This document shows, piece after piece, positions 46,001 through 57,390 of a stretch of 64,000 bases of DNA. Position 1 is the first letter of the stretch; each line of letters opens with the position of its first letter. The stretch spans positions 3,774,530 to 3,838,529 of the forward strand of contig CAXKWD010000006.1 of the NCBI GenBank assembly GCA_964059195.1, written 5' to 3'. Below the pieces are notes generated by a model. The model did not search any database and was not told the DNA's origin. It saw only the letters and a list, made by a program, of their open reading frames with translations. This DNA is from Ectobius pallidus. Lineage: Eukaryota > Arthropoda > Insecta > Blattodea > Ectobiidae. Position numbers and translations under genes: made by a program.

Positions 46001-46074
46001 GCCGCCACCGGGGTTTGAACCTGCGACCTCTTGCGCCATAGGTTAGAACTATAACAACTGAGCCACGAACGACA
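46001..46074 (-). repeat. tRNA-like sequence B in the foldback element
   Basis: On the minus strand GTGGCTCAGTTGTTATAG is A-box-like and GCAGGTTCAAACCCCGG is a B box with a paired T-arm. Total length is tRNA-like, but the acceptor stem does not pair well, so this is tRNA-derived rather than a working tRNA gene. Confidence 0.55.
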
Positions 46075-46908
46075 CTGAAGAGAGTGCTTGACTATTGTGA
46101 ATGTAAACCGTAAGTTTTCGCCTACATCTCACTTCAAAACTTTAAATGATCTTTGTAGGTCTATGAGATGTGTTTAGGTAATCTTTATTGTACTATTCAG
46201 TTCGGAAAAATGGAATTATGATACTGATAACATTAATAACGAGACCTAATTCGTCTAAAAAGAGAAATATGAGAAGAAGAGTCTCACCTACTGTTTGCAG
46301 TGGAATACACACTGAATGCAAGACCGACTTTGGTTCCCGGTCATGACGTCAGTAATGGTTTGTAAAGGGCATGCTCTCTTTTACTAACTACAAATTACAA
46401 CAGTAATAGCTTTATAGTATACCATATTTTCACTCTAGTAATTCTAAAGCGAATATTATTAGCGATCTCTTGTAGCTTTATAGTATAGGGCCCGCCCTAT
46501 ACTATAAAGCTACAAGAGATCGCTAGTAAAATTCGCTTTACAAATACTAGAGTGAAAATATGGTATACTATAAAGATATTACTGTTGTAATTTGTAGTTA
46601 GTAAAAGACAGCACGCCTTTACAAACCACGCCATTACTGACGTCATGACCGGGAAGGGAGGGCCGCTCTTGCACTCATCTGCGTGCCTTCGACTGCAAAC
46701 TCTCTTCTTCTCATATTTCTCTTTTTAGACGAATTAGGTCTCGATATTAATGTTATCAGTATCATCATACCATTTTTCCGAACCGAAAACTACAACAAAT
46801 ATTATATAAACACATCTCATAGACCTACAAAGGCTATTCAAAGTCACGAGACGCGAGATGGAGAAGCCTTACCTATTCAGATTGCCAATATGGAAGCGAG
46901 ATGTCTAA

Positions 46909-46983
46909 TGTCGTTCGTGGCTGTGTGGTTATAGTACTGAACTGTGGTGCAAGAGGTTGCCGGTTCAAACCCCGGTCGCGACT
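46909..46983 (+). repeat. tRNA-like sequence C in the foldback element
   Basis: Plus-strand mirror of B: GTGGCTGTGTGGTTATAG, then GCCGGTTCAAACCCCGG. B and C are at exactly mirrored distances from the palindrome centre. Confidence 0.55.
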
Positions 46984-46984
46984 A

Positions 46985-47989
46985 ATTTCTTTTTTTCATA
47001 ATATTTTTATTTTTTATTAGTGTAGCGGTACTGTATTAAATTTTAAGAATTCACTGTCACTGCCCTGTATAATTCTTGGTGAAGAATTATATAGGGTAAT
47101 GACAGAATTCATAAAGTTTTATTCAGTAGACTGTAGTCTGAATCATTGTGACAATTTATTATATTATATAAAGACAGTGGGCGTGAATTTTTAAAATGTT
47201 ATACGGTAAACTTTATTTACGTTTTAAAAATATTACAAAAGAAAAAATTACACACACACACACAAAGCAGTGGCAGGGAATTCTGTTAAGTCTTACATGG
47301 AACAGTGTATTTAAGTTTTTTAAATATTCTGAAAGCAAAAAAGTATAAAGTAGTGGCAGTGAACTTTTAACATATTGAACGATACAGTGTATTTACGTTC
47401 TTAAAATATATGAAAGCAAAGCAAAAGAGAAAATAAAGATGTGGCAGTGTATTTTTTAAATTCAAGTATTTATAATATTATAAAAGCAAAAGAAAACACA
47501 ATGTAGTGGCAGTGAATTCTATAAAATTTTATACGGACCACTGTATTTAAGTTTAAAAAATACATAAATATGTAAGATAGTGGCAGTGAATTCCTAAATT
47601 TGTTATATGGTACTCTGTATTAAGTTTTAAAAAATAACAAAAACAACACAAGGCAGTGGCAGTGAATTCTAAAAATAGTATACCAATCACTGTATTTAAG
47701 TTTTTAAATTACTATAAAAAATATAAGGTAGTGGAAGTGAATTCTTAAATAATGTTACACTGAATTAAAGTTTTAAAATATTATAAAAGCAAAAAAGTAC
47801 GACACAGTGGCAATGAATTCTATAAAATCTTATACGTAACACTGTATTTAAATGTTTTAAAAACAATGCAAAAAATAATTATAAGGTAGTGGTATTGAAT
47901 TTTTAAAAATGTTATATGGTACACTGTATTTACGTTTTTAAAACACATTAAAGAAAAAAATAATAGGGTACAAGGTAGTGGCAGCGAGT

Positions 47990-48026
<37 letters not shown>

Positions 48027-48150
48027 ACGGAACATTGTATTTACGTTTTCAAAATGTTATGAAAACAAAAAATATAAGCATATGGCAGTGAATTCCTAAA
48101 TTTTATACATTTCACTGCAATTAGGCTTTAAAAATATTATGGAAAAAAAA
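46985..48150. repeat. Right tandem repeat array (about 75-bp units, about 12 copies)
   Basis: The motif GTGGCAGTGAATTC recurs at about 47506, 47580, 47656, 47731, 47807, 47889, 47978 and 48082, with spacings of 74-104 bases. Each unit continues to CACTGTATTTAAGTTTT and an A-rich end. One unit contains an A run of about 30 (from about 47995). This array is about twice as long as the left one. Confidence 0.75.
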
Positions 48151-48224
48151 GTCACCACCGGGGTTTGAACCTGCGACCTCTTGCACCATAGCTTAGTTCT
48201 CTAACCACTGAGCCACGAACGACA
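48151..48224 (-). repeat. tRNA-like sequence D at the right of the foldback element
   Basis: On the minus strand GTGGCTCAGTGGTTAGAG is a better A box than in B, followed by GCAGGTTCAAACCCCGG. It starts a further partial core copy. Confidence 0.55.
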
Positions 48225-48436
48225 CTAACAAGCGCGCTTGAATATTGCTAATGTAAACCCGTACGTCTTCGCCTGTGTCTCACGTCAACGCTTTAAATCA
48301 TCTTTGTAAACCTATGAGACGTGTTTCTGTAAAATTTATTGCACTGTTCAGTTCGGAAAAATAGTATCACGATACTGATAACATTATTACCGGGACCTAA
48401 ATCGTCTGAAAAGAGGGAAATCAGAGAAAAGATGTT

Positions 48437-48962
48437 AGAAGCCCAATGGCTGACGTCTGCTTGGGCACTGGTATTTCCTTCTACGAGTCTTCATCCATTT
48501 GTAAAATTGCTGCCCAGTTTTACAAGTGCCGGGCTACAGTAATAGTTATATAGGAAGCTATCCAATTCAACAGTGACGTATTCGTTTGTCTCCGATTCTC
48601 TTGTAACTAGTATTAAGTTTACAGTTGTAAAGCTTTATAAAATTCCATACTTTCGAATCGCTAATAAAAGCACTTGTAATACAAATCCATACTTTTATAG
48701 GATAGGGCCCCTGATTAGTGGGGCGCTAGTAGTAGCGTGCCCCGGAAAAAGACAGGAAGTGGACGGTATTACTTATTGAGAGTATTTGCCTCAGCCGAAA
48801 GCCTTATAGCCAATGAAATAATATCGCAGAAGCGTTTTAATGAGAATGTCTTGTTAAAAAGAATAACCTGAAAGCCATATAAATGATGATTGAAACTCGT
48901 GGACCACCCTTCAGGGCAAGTACACGCAGGTGGTGAAGACCCGATTTTTCTGCAGTTAAGTA
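48437..48962. other. Intergenic, no recognisable feature
   Basis: No gene or element boundary seen. The frame at 48573-48779 has no recognisable motif. Confidence 0.4.
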
Positions 48963-49811
48963 TCTATATATATATATATATAAAAGGCTTTGTCCTGACT
49001 GACTGACTGACAGGAATCAACGTAGAGCCTAAACTATAACAGGTAGAGACTTGGAATTTTGACAGTACTTTCGTTTCATAATGTAGGCCTAGGTGCTCAC
49101 TAAGAAAGAAATTTACAAAATTTTTATTTTAAATGCCAAAAAATAAATGTTTTTGAGAATACTTAATCCCTTTTTACACAGAATTATAAAACCCAAATCA
49201 CAGAACATATTGTTGTTAATGGTATCAGATGGCTTTGGAAGAAAAAAAAAGAAATGCAAGTTTGACAAATAAGAGAAGGTATCAATTTATAATTCAAGTT
49301 ATAAATAAATATTAAAGAATGTAATCCACGAAAATAATGCAGTCACATAACTTTTCTCTACCCTGGACATAGAGAAAACAATACGAGGTATGGTAATATG
49401 GTATATTATTATATCGCAGGATTTTGGAGAGAGAAGTATGAAAGTGATATTGCTTTCTGTTTAATTTCATCCCCAAAACAGTTTTATGGTAACATGAGAG
49501 GGAGAAATAAAATTTTCCGCCTCGGTATTACAATTTTATGTTATAGGAATTTCTGTTTCTTCTTATTTGAACCCTTACCAGGCTTGCTGTATACAAGCGA
49601 TGGGATGCAGAATTCTGCATCCTCTATGAGCCATAAAAAACTATATCAAGCGTTTTCTGAGGGAATAGTTTTAGTGTAATAAGTCGTTCTTCCTATTTCA
49701 GATTATAAATACCTATATAAGGACCTAGAATTTAAAAATCGAAAGTCCTTCATAAGTTCATTTCCAATTACAAAATAAAAAACCCGGGCGACGCCGGGTC
49801 TTTTAAGCTAG
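48963..49811 (+). mobile_element. Non-autonomous Helitron (849 bp)
   Basis: It begins TCTATATATATATAT followed by AAAAGGCTTTGTCC and GACTGACTGACTG. It ends with a GC-rich hairpin (ACCCGG...CCGGGT, 49782-49799) nine bases before CTAG at 49808-49811. It lies between A (48962) and T (49812), without target duplication. TC start, 3' hairpin, CTRR end and A-T insertion are the standard Helitron marks. No Rep-helicase frame, so it would need a partner in trans. Confidence 0.82.
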
Positions 49812-51104
49812 TATAATATAAGACGTAAAACGCCAAAATTAGAAGTACTTCGTAGAAATAATAAAACACCATTTGATAACTGAAGAAACATTTAAAATCA
49901 CTGTATAAAATATATAAAGTTGAGAATACTGATAAAAAATAACAAGCACTGAACGAAACGACCGCGAGCCGGAAGTCGAATGAGATTGATTAAACTGTCA
50001 CCTGTGAGTAGAACAGGGTTAGCGCTAATTTTTTTCGAAACAAGGACTCCACCCTCAAGTGCCGTCGTTGTGACTTGTGACTCACGTAAGGCTGCGGTGG
50101 ACGACTCACTGGTTACTCAACTTATCCCCTATTACCCTAGGGAATGCGTTTCTAGTGTAATGTATTCTGTTTGGTTGGCTATGTTGTTTAGTTCATTGCT
50201 GCCTAGATCACTACATTGGCTGATAATTGGTAAAATATACGTCAGAGAGTCATCCAATAACGCAGACCCAAGGGCCAGACATGTAACCCCGAAATCTTAT
50301 CATTTGAAAGGGACGAGGGCCCCCTCAAAATATCGAGACACGTTTGAGAATTTAGTTGCTAATAGCTAACGTAACCTCCCCACCGAGTATAACCTTGTTT
50401 ACACGGACCACTAATGTAGTTGAAATCTGCTGTTTTCACTCACCTGGAGTCGAACTAAGCTCTTCTTCCAGTCCTGTGGTCTTCATAATCTTGCTACAGT
50501 AAAGTCTACACACACACGGACTAACACAGACACTAATTTAAGCACACAGACACGCACTCGAAACTTAACATCGGCCGCGCACTTGTTCCATATCAAACAA
50601 GGCTGCCACCCCAACCACACGAGTCATAACAGCAACTATTTTAATGACGTCATTTCGTGCTTGATTGTGACACTGGCTCTAGACTTGAAGGAATTTCTTT
50701 CAGGACGAAGTTTATTGCATTTTCACTAAAACAGATAATTCCACCTTTAGAAGAGAGTATTGCTCTTATGGAGACAGGGTTGCCGCAGTTAGAGAGAGAC
50801 AGATATATGACGACACGTTGCTCTCTTTCTAACCAAGTACAGATGAATAATAAGTTAACGACACAAAACATCACTGCTACAAATAATATAGTTCCAGCAT
50901 ATTAAGGGCTTTTGCTTCAATTACTGAAATCAGTATTGTTCTTATGGACATGAGGTATTTATTGAGAAGATATTGCTTAGATTTTTGAAGTGAAACTTCT
51001 TTAGCCGGGCTAGGAGTAAATCGAGAGCTAACCCACACTTGCGTTACGAACAAAATTGTCACGAAATTAGTGGTGAACGGACTGCATGGAAAACAATCAA
51101 CTCA
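49812..51104. other. Intergenic, no gene supported
   Basis: The longest frame (49980-50369, 129 codons) has no recognisable domain. A CA-rich stretch lies at about 50499-50560. TATTGCTCTTATGGAGACAGG (50758) is loosely repeated as TATTGTTCTTATGGACATGAGG (50934). Confidence 0.4.
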
Positions 51105-51630
51105 ATGAATAAGCTTATCCAAAATTTAAAAAATACAAAAAACAAAAAAATCAAAGATCCATCATTTAAAAAAATCCAAAATGTATTAATCGAAAATTAA
51201 AAATGCAAAAAATAAAACAATTAAAGAACCGAAATTAATAAATCCAAAATGAATCCAAAATTCTAAAATTAAAAAAATAAAAGATAAAAAAATTTAAAAA
51301 AATCAAATTCAAAAAATCCAAAATTCAAAGATTTTAAAAATTTAAAATTTAAAAAATCCAAAATAAAGAAGTCTAAAAGCCCAATACTAATAAAGCCCAA
51401 AATTCCAAAATACAAAATTTCAAATTAAAAATCCAAAATTCAAATATTAAAAGATCAAAAATTTTAAAAATTAAAAATTAAATAATCCAAAATTTAAAAA
51501 ATTAAAAGATTAAAAATTTAAAAAATCCAAACTTTAAAAAGTCCAAAACCCAATATCAAAAAAGTCAAACAATCAAAAATTGAAAAATCCAATAATCCAA
51601 CATCGAAAAAATCCAAAAATTAAAACAAGT
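51105..51630. repeat. A-rich low-complexity block
   Basis: About 520 bases of degenerate repeats of AAAATCCAAAATTTAAAAA type, nearly without G on the plus strand. The strand asymmetry is striking; no function can be read from it. Confidence 0.75.
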
Positions 51631-51784
51631 TTCACTTCTGTCGCGCACTCTTCTTTTTGTTATTACCACGGCGTGACTTCCTAGTTTTTCGTTTTATGGT
51701 CCTAGACCACAAACCCATAATCAGCCTGTCCTAATTTGCACAAATTACTTCCAGTAATGAAAAGTAATGCACAATATATTTTTG

Positions 51785-52256
51785 TACAAAAAGTTTAATA
51801 GGTACAATTACAAACAAATGCACACATGAAGGGACATCTTTTGTCTACTTTTCTATATAGTCGCCAAGTTCCTCAACACATTTCTCCCATCGTGATACCA
51901 GTTTCAAAATACCCTGTTCATAAGAAGTCCGTTCGGTTGGATTATAGCCATCTGCGGAATGCTATTTTCACCTCTGCATCTGACGCAAAGCGTTTAACAG
52001 CCTGGAATTTCTTCATGGGACCAAAAAATGAAAGTCCGACGGTGCCAGGTCTGGATGGTGGATCACCTCCCAAGCATATTTTTTTTGTTTTCCCACGAAC
52101 AGCAACATGGGGGCGAGATTTGAAACCATCAGCTTGAACGGAACGCATCTTATAGACCCGTAAAGGATTTTGGTTTTCTTCACTACGTGTTTAACCGGTG
52201 AATATATGCTTCTCCCTTGCACTGTTTTGTTTGTGCCTGCCCATAAGACCAATACC
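51785..52256 (-). pseudogene. Mariner transposase remnant (C-terminal half)
   Basis: On the minus strand HHPDLAPSDFHFLVP matches the SPDLAPSDxH block holding the third catalytic Asp of mariner transposases. It is followed, after a frameshift, by KRFASDAEVKIAFRRWL. Further on come fragments of the usual C-terminus (NWYHDGRNVLRNL..I). Upstream, an RPHVAVRGK-like piece survives in another frame. Several frameshifts; the N-terminal half is missing or unrecognisable. Confidence 0.8.
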
Positions 52257-52560
52257 CTTTTCTATAAGTGGAATTATCTGACATCTTACACTTTTGTAAT
52301 CCTGTGTTGTTCCTGAAAATATATTTTAATAATTCATCGCTGCGCAGGTCTGGGTTCAAACCCCGGCATATCCTTGGATTTTTCTGAAGTAGGGAGATCT
52401 GGAACGGGGCGCACAGTGCCTTGTGACACAAACTGAGGAGCTGCTTGATAAAGAAATAGCAACTCCGGTTCAGTAAGCTATCAAAGGGTTTCCCCATGCT
52501 GATCACATTTACCTATAATTCAGAGACTGGATAGCAAGCTTTATGCCCCAAAGGGATGTA
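52257..52560. repeat. tRNA-derived (SINE-like) fragment
   Basis: The plus strand at about 52345-52366 reads CAGGTCTGGGTTCAAACCCC, a B-box region. The downstream body (GATCTGGAACGGGGCGCAC...) has no coding potential that I recognise. Confidence 0.4.
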
Positions 52561-52846
52561 GCGCCATGGAAGAATATCCTCTAGTTTGGATAGAATATCA
52601 AATAGAAACATAATGACGGACCATGTATTCTGAGATGGCAAAAAATCACTTTAATATTTCGGGTGCCTAATGCATTTGAATGGATTGAATGAGAGAAAGC
52701 ATTTCAACTGGTCGACACCATGCACAAGAAATGGGGCCGGTTAAAGGAATTTACTGTTTGGCCCCATGTTTAATGCAAATTTACAAAAACCACCCTATGT
52801 GATGTGGATACTGCAATTTACATTGATAGCTTAGTTTCACATAATA

Positions 52847-53062
52847 CGAGGCGTGTTTTTAAAATAAGTACTGCCAAAATAACAGGATATTATTTACCAG
52901 ATTCTTTATGATCATTCATTACCTTACACTACTTCTCCATCGTTATTCAGGCAATTGTCGTAAAGGGAAACCAGTTTTTGTACGCCTTCATCAAAGAATG
53001 ATGCTGCGTGTGATGAACGCCAAGTCTGCACTTCTTGCTTCAGATGACGGTTTCTTCAAAAA
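52847..53062 (-). pseudogene. Second mariner remnant (C-terminal end)
   Basis: On the minus strand the frame reads TWRSSHAASFFDEGVQKL, then VSLYDNCLNNDGEVV and a stop, the typical end of a mariner transposase. The plus-strand edge TACGAGGCGTGTTTTTAAA looks like a mariner terminus. It is a separate copy from the one at 51785. Everything upstream of the C-terminus is gone. Confidence 0.7.
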
Positions 53063-53748
53063 ATTTGATCAGCATAAGTGAAGGAATAAGTGGGATAACT
53101 AGACTATTAACAGAACAAATTTACAGCAAATTCCTCGCATCTACAATAGGACTATTCCTTTATTTTTATCAAAACATCTGAAGCCGTACAAATACACAGT
53201 GAAGGAATACAAAACATTTCAAATTTTATTTCTGAGGACAAAAAATTAAAAATTGTAAGTTTCTGGAATTCTTCAATCAGTTAGAGGTTACAAGCTAGAA
53301 GTTTGCCAAATTTCAATTTTCTAACTCATCTGGAAGTGAGTAAACATCAATGTTAATAAGCGGACGATTAGACTGTCGTTGATGTGAATGACGTCATGGC
53401 TATCCAGAAAGTTTCTCATGGGGCAGCTAGAAACACCAGATTTTGCTTATGGCTGTTGTAGGTGTTAATATTCCTGCCAGGTTTTATGATTCTACCTGTC
53501 TTATGCATGTCAAAAATTGTATACAATCATAAATATACAAAATTTACTTTAAAAAAAATTAAATCCAACTCAATCTAAGGGATAACCAATGGAGATACGG
53601 CAAAAAGTCATAGAACCAAACTTCTAGATATCTCGAAATCTGTTACTGCTGGTGCAATTGGTTTTTGATACGACTTACCGTTTAGCTACTATAAGCCTCC
53701 AAGAGAGTCCACACAGACCTTAATGTTGCATACACCATGCTGGCTAGT
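53063..53748. other. Intergenic, no recognisable feature
   Basis: No gene or repeat boundary that I can support. Confidence 0.4.
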
Positions 53749-54070
53749 GTTATTTGTCAAAGCCCAGTGTATTGCTACTTCCAAAGCCCTTTATGAACAG
53801 TGCGAACAATATTGTTGACATGAGAATTGAATTGCATCTGAAGAATTCAGTGTAATATTTTCAGAAATTAGGCTCCATAATTGGGCATTATTCCAGTACG
53901 AGTCAACCCATTTGGCCCAAAACCAGCAGGCTTTGTCCCATGGATGTTATAAATGGGTATACCAGTTTCATAAAAATCTAATAAAGAGTACAGACACAAT
54001 GACAGATAGACAGACGTTATCCCATCCACCGTATAATCATAGAAAGTATGATTTTAACACTTAATAATTA
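53749..54070. repeat. Dispersed repeat, copy 2
   Basis: Same family and orientation as 42752-43092: GTTATTTGTCAAAGC start, CCATGGATGTTATAAATGGG centre, ACTTAATAA end. Confidence 0.65.
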
Positions 54071-54509
54071 TTATACCTGATAAACTATATATCAATACAG
54101 AATCAAGTTTGTACTTATAAAGAGTTTCAAGTTGTGGCTTAGTTGAAATTAGCTATCACAGCAGAAAGTGTATTTTTTATACACTTTGCTTTTACTTTAT
54201 TTTATAGCATTACCATTGTTACCGAATTCATGGTTTGATTCAACATTAGTGTCTCATTTTACTTTTCAAATGTATTAAGGCCTTTTAACAACCATTTAGT
54301 TCCCATTTTAAAACAGTTGACAACCATTGAGTAATTTTATGTAGAAGTTGTAGGATTTTTGGTTGAAATAAGTTACACTGTCCTGCTTTTAAATTAATTC
54401 TACCCTCTTTTTAAACAATAGTTGTTAAACGATAAAATTACTAACAGATCTTAAAATATTTATTATATTCCATGTTGCACGCTGAATTAAGACTTATACC
54501 CATGTGTGT
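54071..54509. other. Intergenic, no recognisable feature
   Basis: AT-rich, nothing recognised. Confidence 0.4.
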
Positions 54510-54517
54510 GGTATAGT

Positions 54518-55057
54518 CAGGGCCGTAGCAAGGTCCTTCTGCGCCCTTGGCGAGTTTGACAAATCTGCGCCCTCCAATACTGCGGGGTCTGAACAATTTG
54601 TTTTTAATTTCTGTAAAATTGTTTATTATTTTAATATAAAAACACTGTTATTATCGAAGAAAACCTAAACCTTAATTTGAAAATGAACTAAGTGTTGGAC
54701 TTTCAAGGTACCGTACTAAAATCTTATTTTCAGACAACTGAACTACTTAAAAAAGAATTAAATAATGAAATCTAGTATTAAAAGTAAATTACGTAATAGG
54801 CCTGAGGCCTACTAAAATGTTTAACACATTCATACAGGTAAAAGTATTTTTTTTCGAATAGTTGAACCACTTTCATCTCAATAATAACGTACATTTTAAT
54901 TTTTATTGTTATATCATTCCATTAATTTGTGTATTAATTAATTTGTGTATTGTTCATTAATTTGTGTATTGTTTATTAATTTGTGTATTTGTGTATTTTA
55001 GCATCTAAACTTGACTCAGCCAATGTATTCTCTGCATTACTTATGGTGTCGAATAAA

Positions 55058-55111
<54 letters not shown>

Positions 55112-55390
55112 TGTTCATGATTTATGTTATACTCTGTCAATAAAAAACGTGTCAATTAAAGAACGTTGCATGACTGCTTTTTGTTTGTAGACAATCGGCA
55201 TAAGACTCCACATAGTTCACGTGCGGTAATTTTTAATAACCTGAAAGATTTCTTCCATTAACGTGGAATTTTTATTGCTTGATAAATTGCACCAGTCTAA
55301 AAAATGGCGGGTTCATGGTTAATTTTTTGTCCTCTCTGTACCTGTGCCCTTGGCGGGGGCCCATCTCGCCACCACCTAGCTACGGCCCTG
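54518..55390. mobile_element. hAT-like non-autonomous element (873 bp)
   Basis: Ends CAGGGCCGTAGCAAGG and (reverse) CAGGGCCGTAGCTAGG are 16-bp inverted repeats with one mismatch. They are flanked by a perfect 8-bp duplication GGTATAGT (54510-54517, 55391-55398). Inside are several TTAATTTGTGTATT repeats (about 54933-54990) and an (ATT)n microsatellite (about 55059-55110). No transposase. It inserted just upstream of the second CR1-like element. Confidence 0.88.
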
Positions 55391-55398
55391 GGTATAGT

Positions 55399-57390
55399 GA
55401 AGTGCTTTGTGCTGTGCTGGTGAACGGACGTGTTTCGCTTCCGCTCCTGTCTGAGACAGCCTTAACCTCAACATGGGTGAAAGTGACAAGATGGCGGCCA
55501 AAGGACCGGACGAAAATAAAGGTGTACTAGCTATCAAATACTGCAAAAGATGTAAAGCTAAAGTAGTTAGCGGCTTAACGTGTGTCGAATGCAACAACCA
55601 TTTCCACAACAGTTGTGCTAAAAAACAGGTAAATGTGAAATGCCTTGGCGATAACACAATAACATGCTGCATTAATGAAGAAAATTCTTTACTGTGTGAG
55701 GCGAATGACATTCAAATCACTGAGGTTAGTGATGCTGACAAAGCATTTTTTAATGCCTTGGAAACCACAAGTACTACAAATAATATGGTTGACATTCGTA
55801 TTTTTAAGTATATAGTGAAACAGAAAGACGCAATTATTAATCAACTTAAGGAAAGAATTAAATACATAGAGCAGATAAACTCTTTTGGGACTATCCAGCA
55901 TGCCATGGACATACATACACGGGTCTTCTTTAGACGCAAAGATACCTAAAACTAAATGTAATACAAGTGAAACAATTCCGCGAGTTGAAAGTGTTAGTGA
56001 TGGCAAAACACCATATGAACTTCCTAAACTTCACCAAGAGCAGCAACAACAAAATAATGATTTTCCAACTATTAGTGGACATGCCGATTGTAATGGTAAA
56101 ACACCATATGAACTTCCTAAACATCAGCAAGAGCAGCAACAACAAAATAGTGATTTACCAACTATTAGTGGACATGCCGATTGCAACAAGAAGGTCGTTA
56201 ACCCCCGTGTATTATCGGAAAGGACGAACTTATCCCTTGGACTGAGGTAGTACGCAAGAAACCTAAACGTCAAATAGTGGTTGGTGTGAATGAAAACACT
56301 AGTACCGATCCTAGTAAACCAAGATTATTAGGGGTACCTAAGATGGCTTCCCTGCATGTTTTTAGGCTTGCTCCTTCCACGACGGCTGAACAAGTTGTAA
56401 ATTTTTTTAAATGTGATTTTAGTGAAGTCAAATGTGAAAAGTTGACATCCAGAAATGCTGATGTCTATCCCTCTTTCAAATTGGACGTATTTGAAGAGAA
56501 TATCGAATCAGTTCTAAATTCAAACAAATGGCCGAAAAATGTCTGTATAAGACTTTTTTTTTTACATTCGCAGCCAAAAACTGCAAACCTGAATATTCTA
56601 GATGATGAAGATAATGTGTACAATTCTAGTTTAATCAATTCCGACAAAGAAATTAATGTTAGCAGGCACTCTGGCCTTAATATTCTACATTGGAACACCC
56701 AGAGCCTACTTAACAAATTAGACTATATCTCAGTCTTAGCCAAAGAATTGGAAGTTCATATATTGTGTGTACTCGAGCATTGGTTAAGCGATAATGAGTT
56801 ATCTGTGATAAAGGTTCAGGGTTATTTCCTGTCCAGTTATTACTGCAGACCCAGTGGTCATCATGGAGGCTGTGCAATTTTTATTAAGGATGGATTAGAT
56901 GTTTCTAATTATGATATCTCTTCTTTAGCTGCGCAGTATAATTTTGAAGTCTGCTCTGTTTTCTTAAAGAACTATAATATTGTATGTGCAACTATCTACA
57001 GGTCACCAGATCCCAGTAAACGCTCTTTTGAACTATTCGTATCTAATCTTTTTGATCTTTTTAACTTAATATATAAGTCCAATATAAAGAAACGCATTGT
57101 TTTATCAGCAGATTTTAATTACAACTTTTGTGAAAATAACAGTAAACTTGATGAACTCTTGAACCTATTTGATAGCTTTGGGGTCTGTCCCCTGATCTCT
57201 AAACCTACTCGTCCTGGTCGCAACGGTACTGCCGGAACTGGGTTAGACAATATTGTCACCAATATAGACAGGAGTATCTGTTCTGCTGAAGTGCTCCCAA
57301 CTGTATTTTCTGATCACGATGCAATAATCCTGAAAGTAAATATAGAAACATGCAAGAGAGCAAAATATAAGATCGTAGGCTTCCGCGGCC
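55399..57390 (+). mobile_element. Second CR1-like non-LTR retrotransposon, 3' part missing
   Basis: A 5' UTR (GGACGTGTTTCGC, also seen in the element at 35395) precedes ORF1 and the endonuclease. The reverse transcriptase is absent: the sequence changes to a minus-strand Penelope-like terminus at about 57390. Confidence 0.7.
55473..56560 (+). pseudogene. ORF1 of the second CR1-like element, two frameshifts
   Basis: From the ATG at 55473 it encodes a PHD-type finger (CKRC, CVEC, HNSC, then CC), then a helical part with coiled-coil character (KQKDAIINQLKERIKYIEQI). A frameshift at about 55900-55930 leads into a glutamine-rich stretch with two tandem copies of a 32-residue unit (GKTPYELPK..QEQQQQN). 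A second frameshift near 56200 leads to IPWTEVVRKKPKRQIV and an RRM-like domain (LHVFRLAPSTTAEQVVNFFK). It is better preserved than the ORF1 at 35491 and clearly a relative. The likely role was RNA binding. Confidence 0.72.

Larger units (their letters stand above)
45462..48436. mobile_element. Foldback-like palindromic element with tandem-repeat arms
   Basis: The structure is centred at about 46492 on GGGC-CC-GCCC. From there both arms match outward: 46001-46490 is the inverted copy of 46495-46984 with almost no length difference. Outside these cores lie AT-rich tandem repeats in opposite orientation (45484-46000 and 46985-48150). Each junction carries a tRNA-like sequence. On the far right a third core copy begins (48151-about 48436) in the orientation of the left core; on the far left only the last 22 bases of a core remain (45462-45483). 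The layout resembles Foldback/Galileo-type elements, but I see no transposase or clear ends. Confidence 0.65.

Noticed and set aside
45484..48150. CRISPR-like array
   Set aside because: Units are about 75 bp, directly adjacent, diverged and lack unique spacers; the genome is eukaryotic.
46001..48224. Possible functional tRNA genes
   Set aside because: A and B boxes are present but acceptor stems do not pair properly, and the sequences sit at repeat junctions; tRNA-derived is the safer reading.
49980..50369. 129-codon plus frame
   Set aside because: No domain, no splice or promoter support, low-complexity surroundings.
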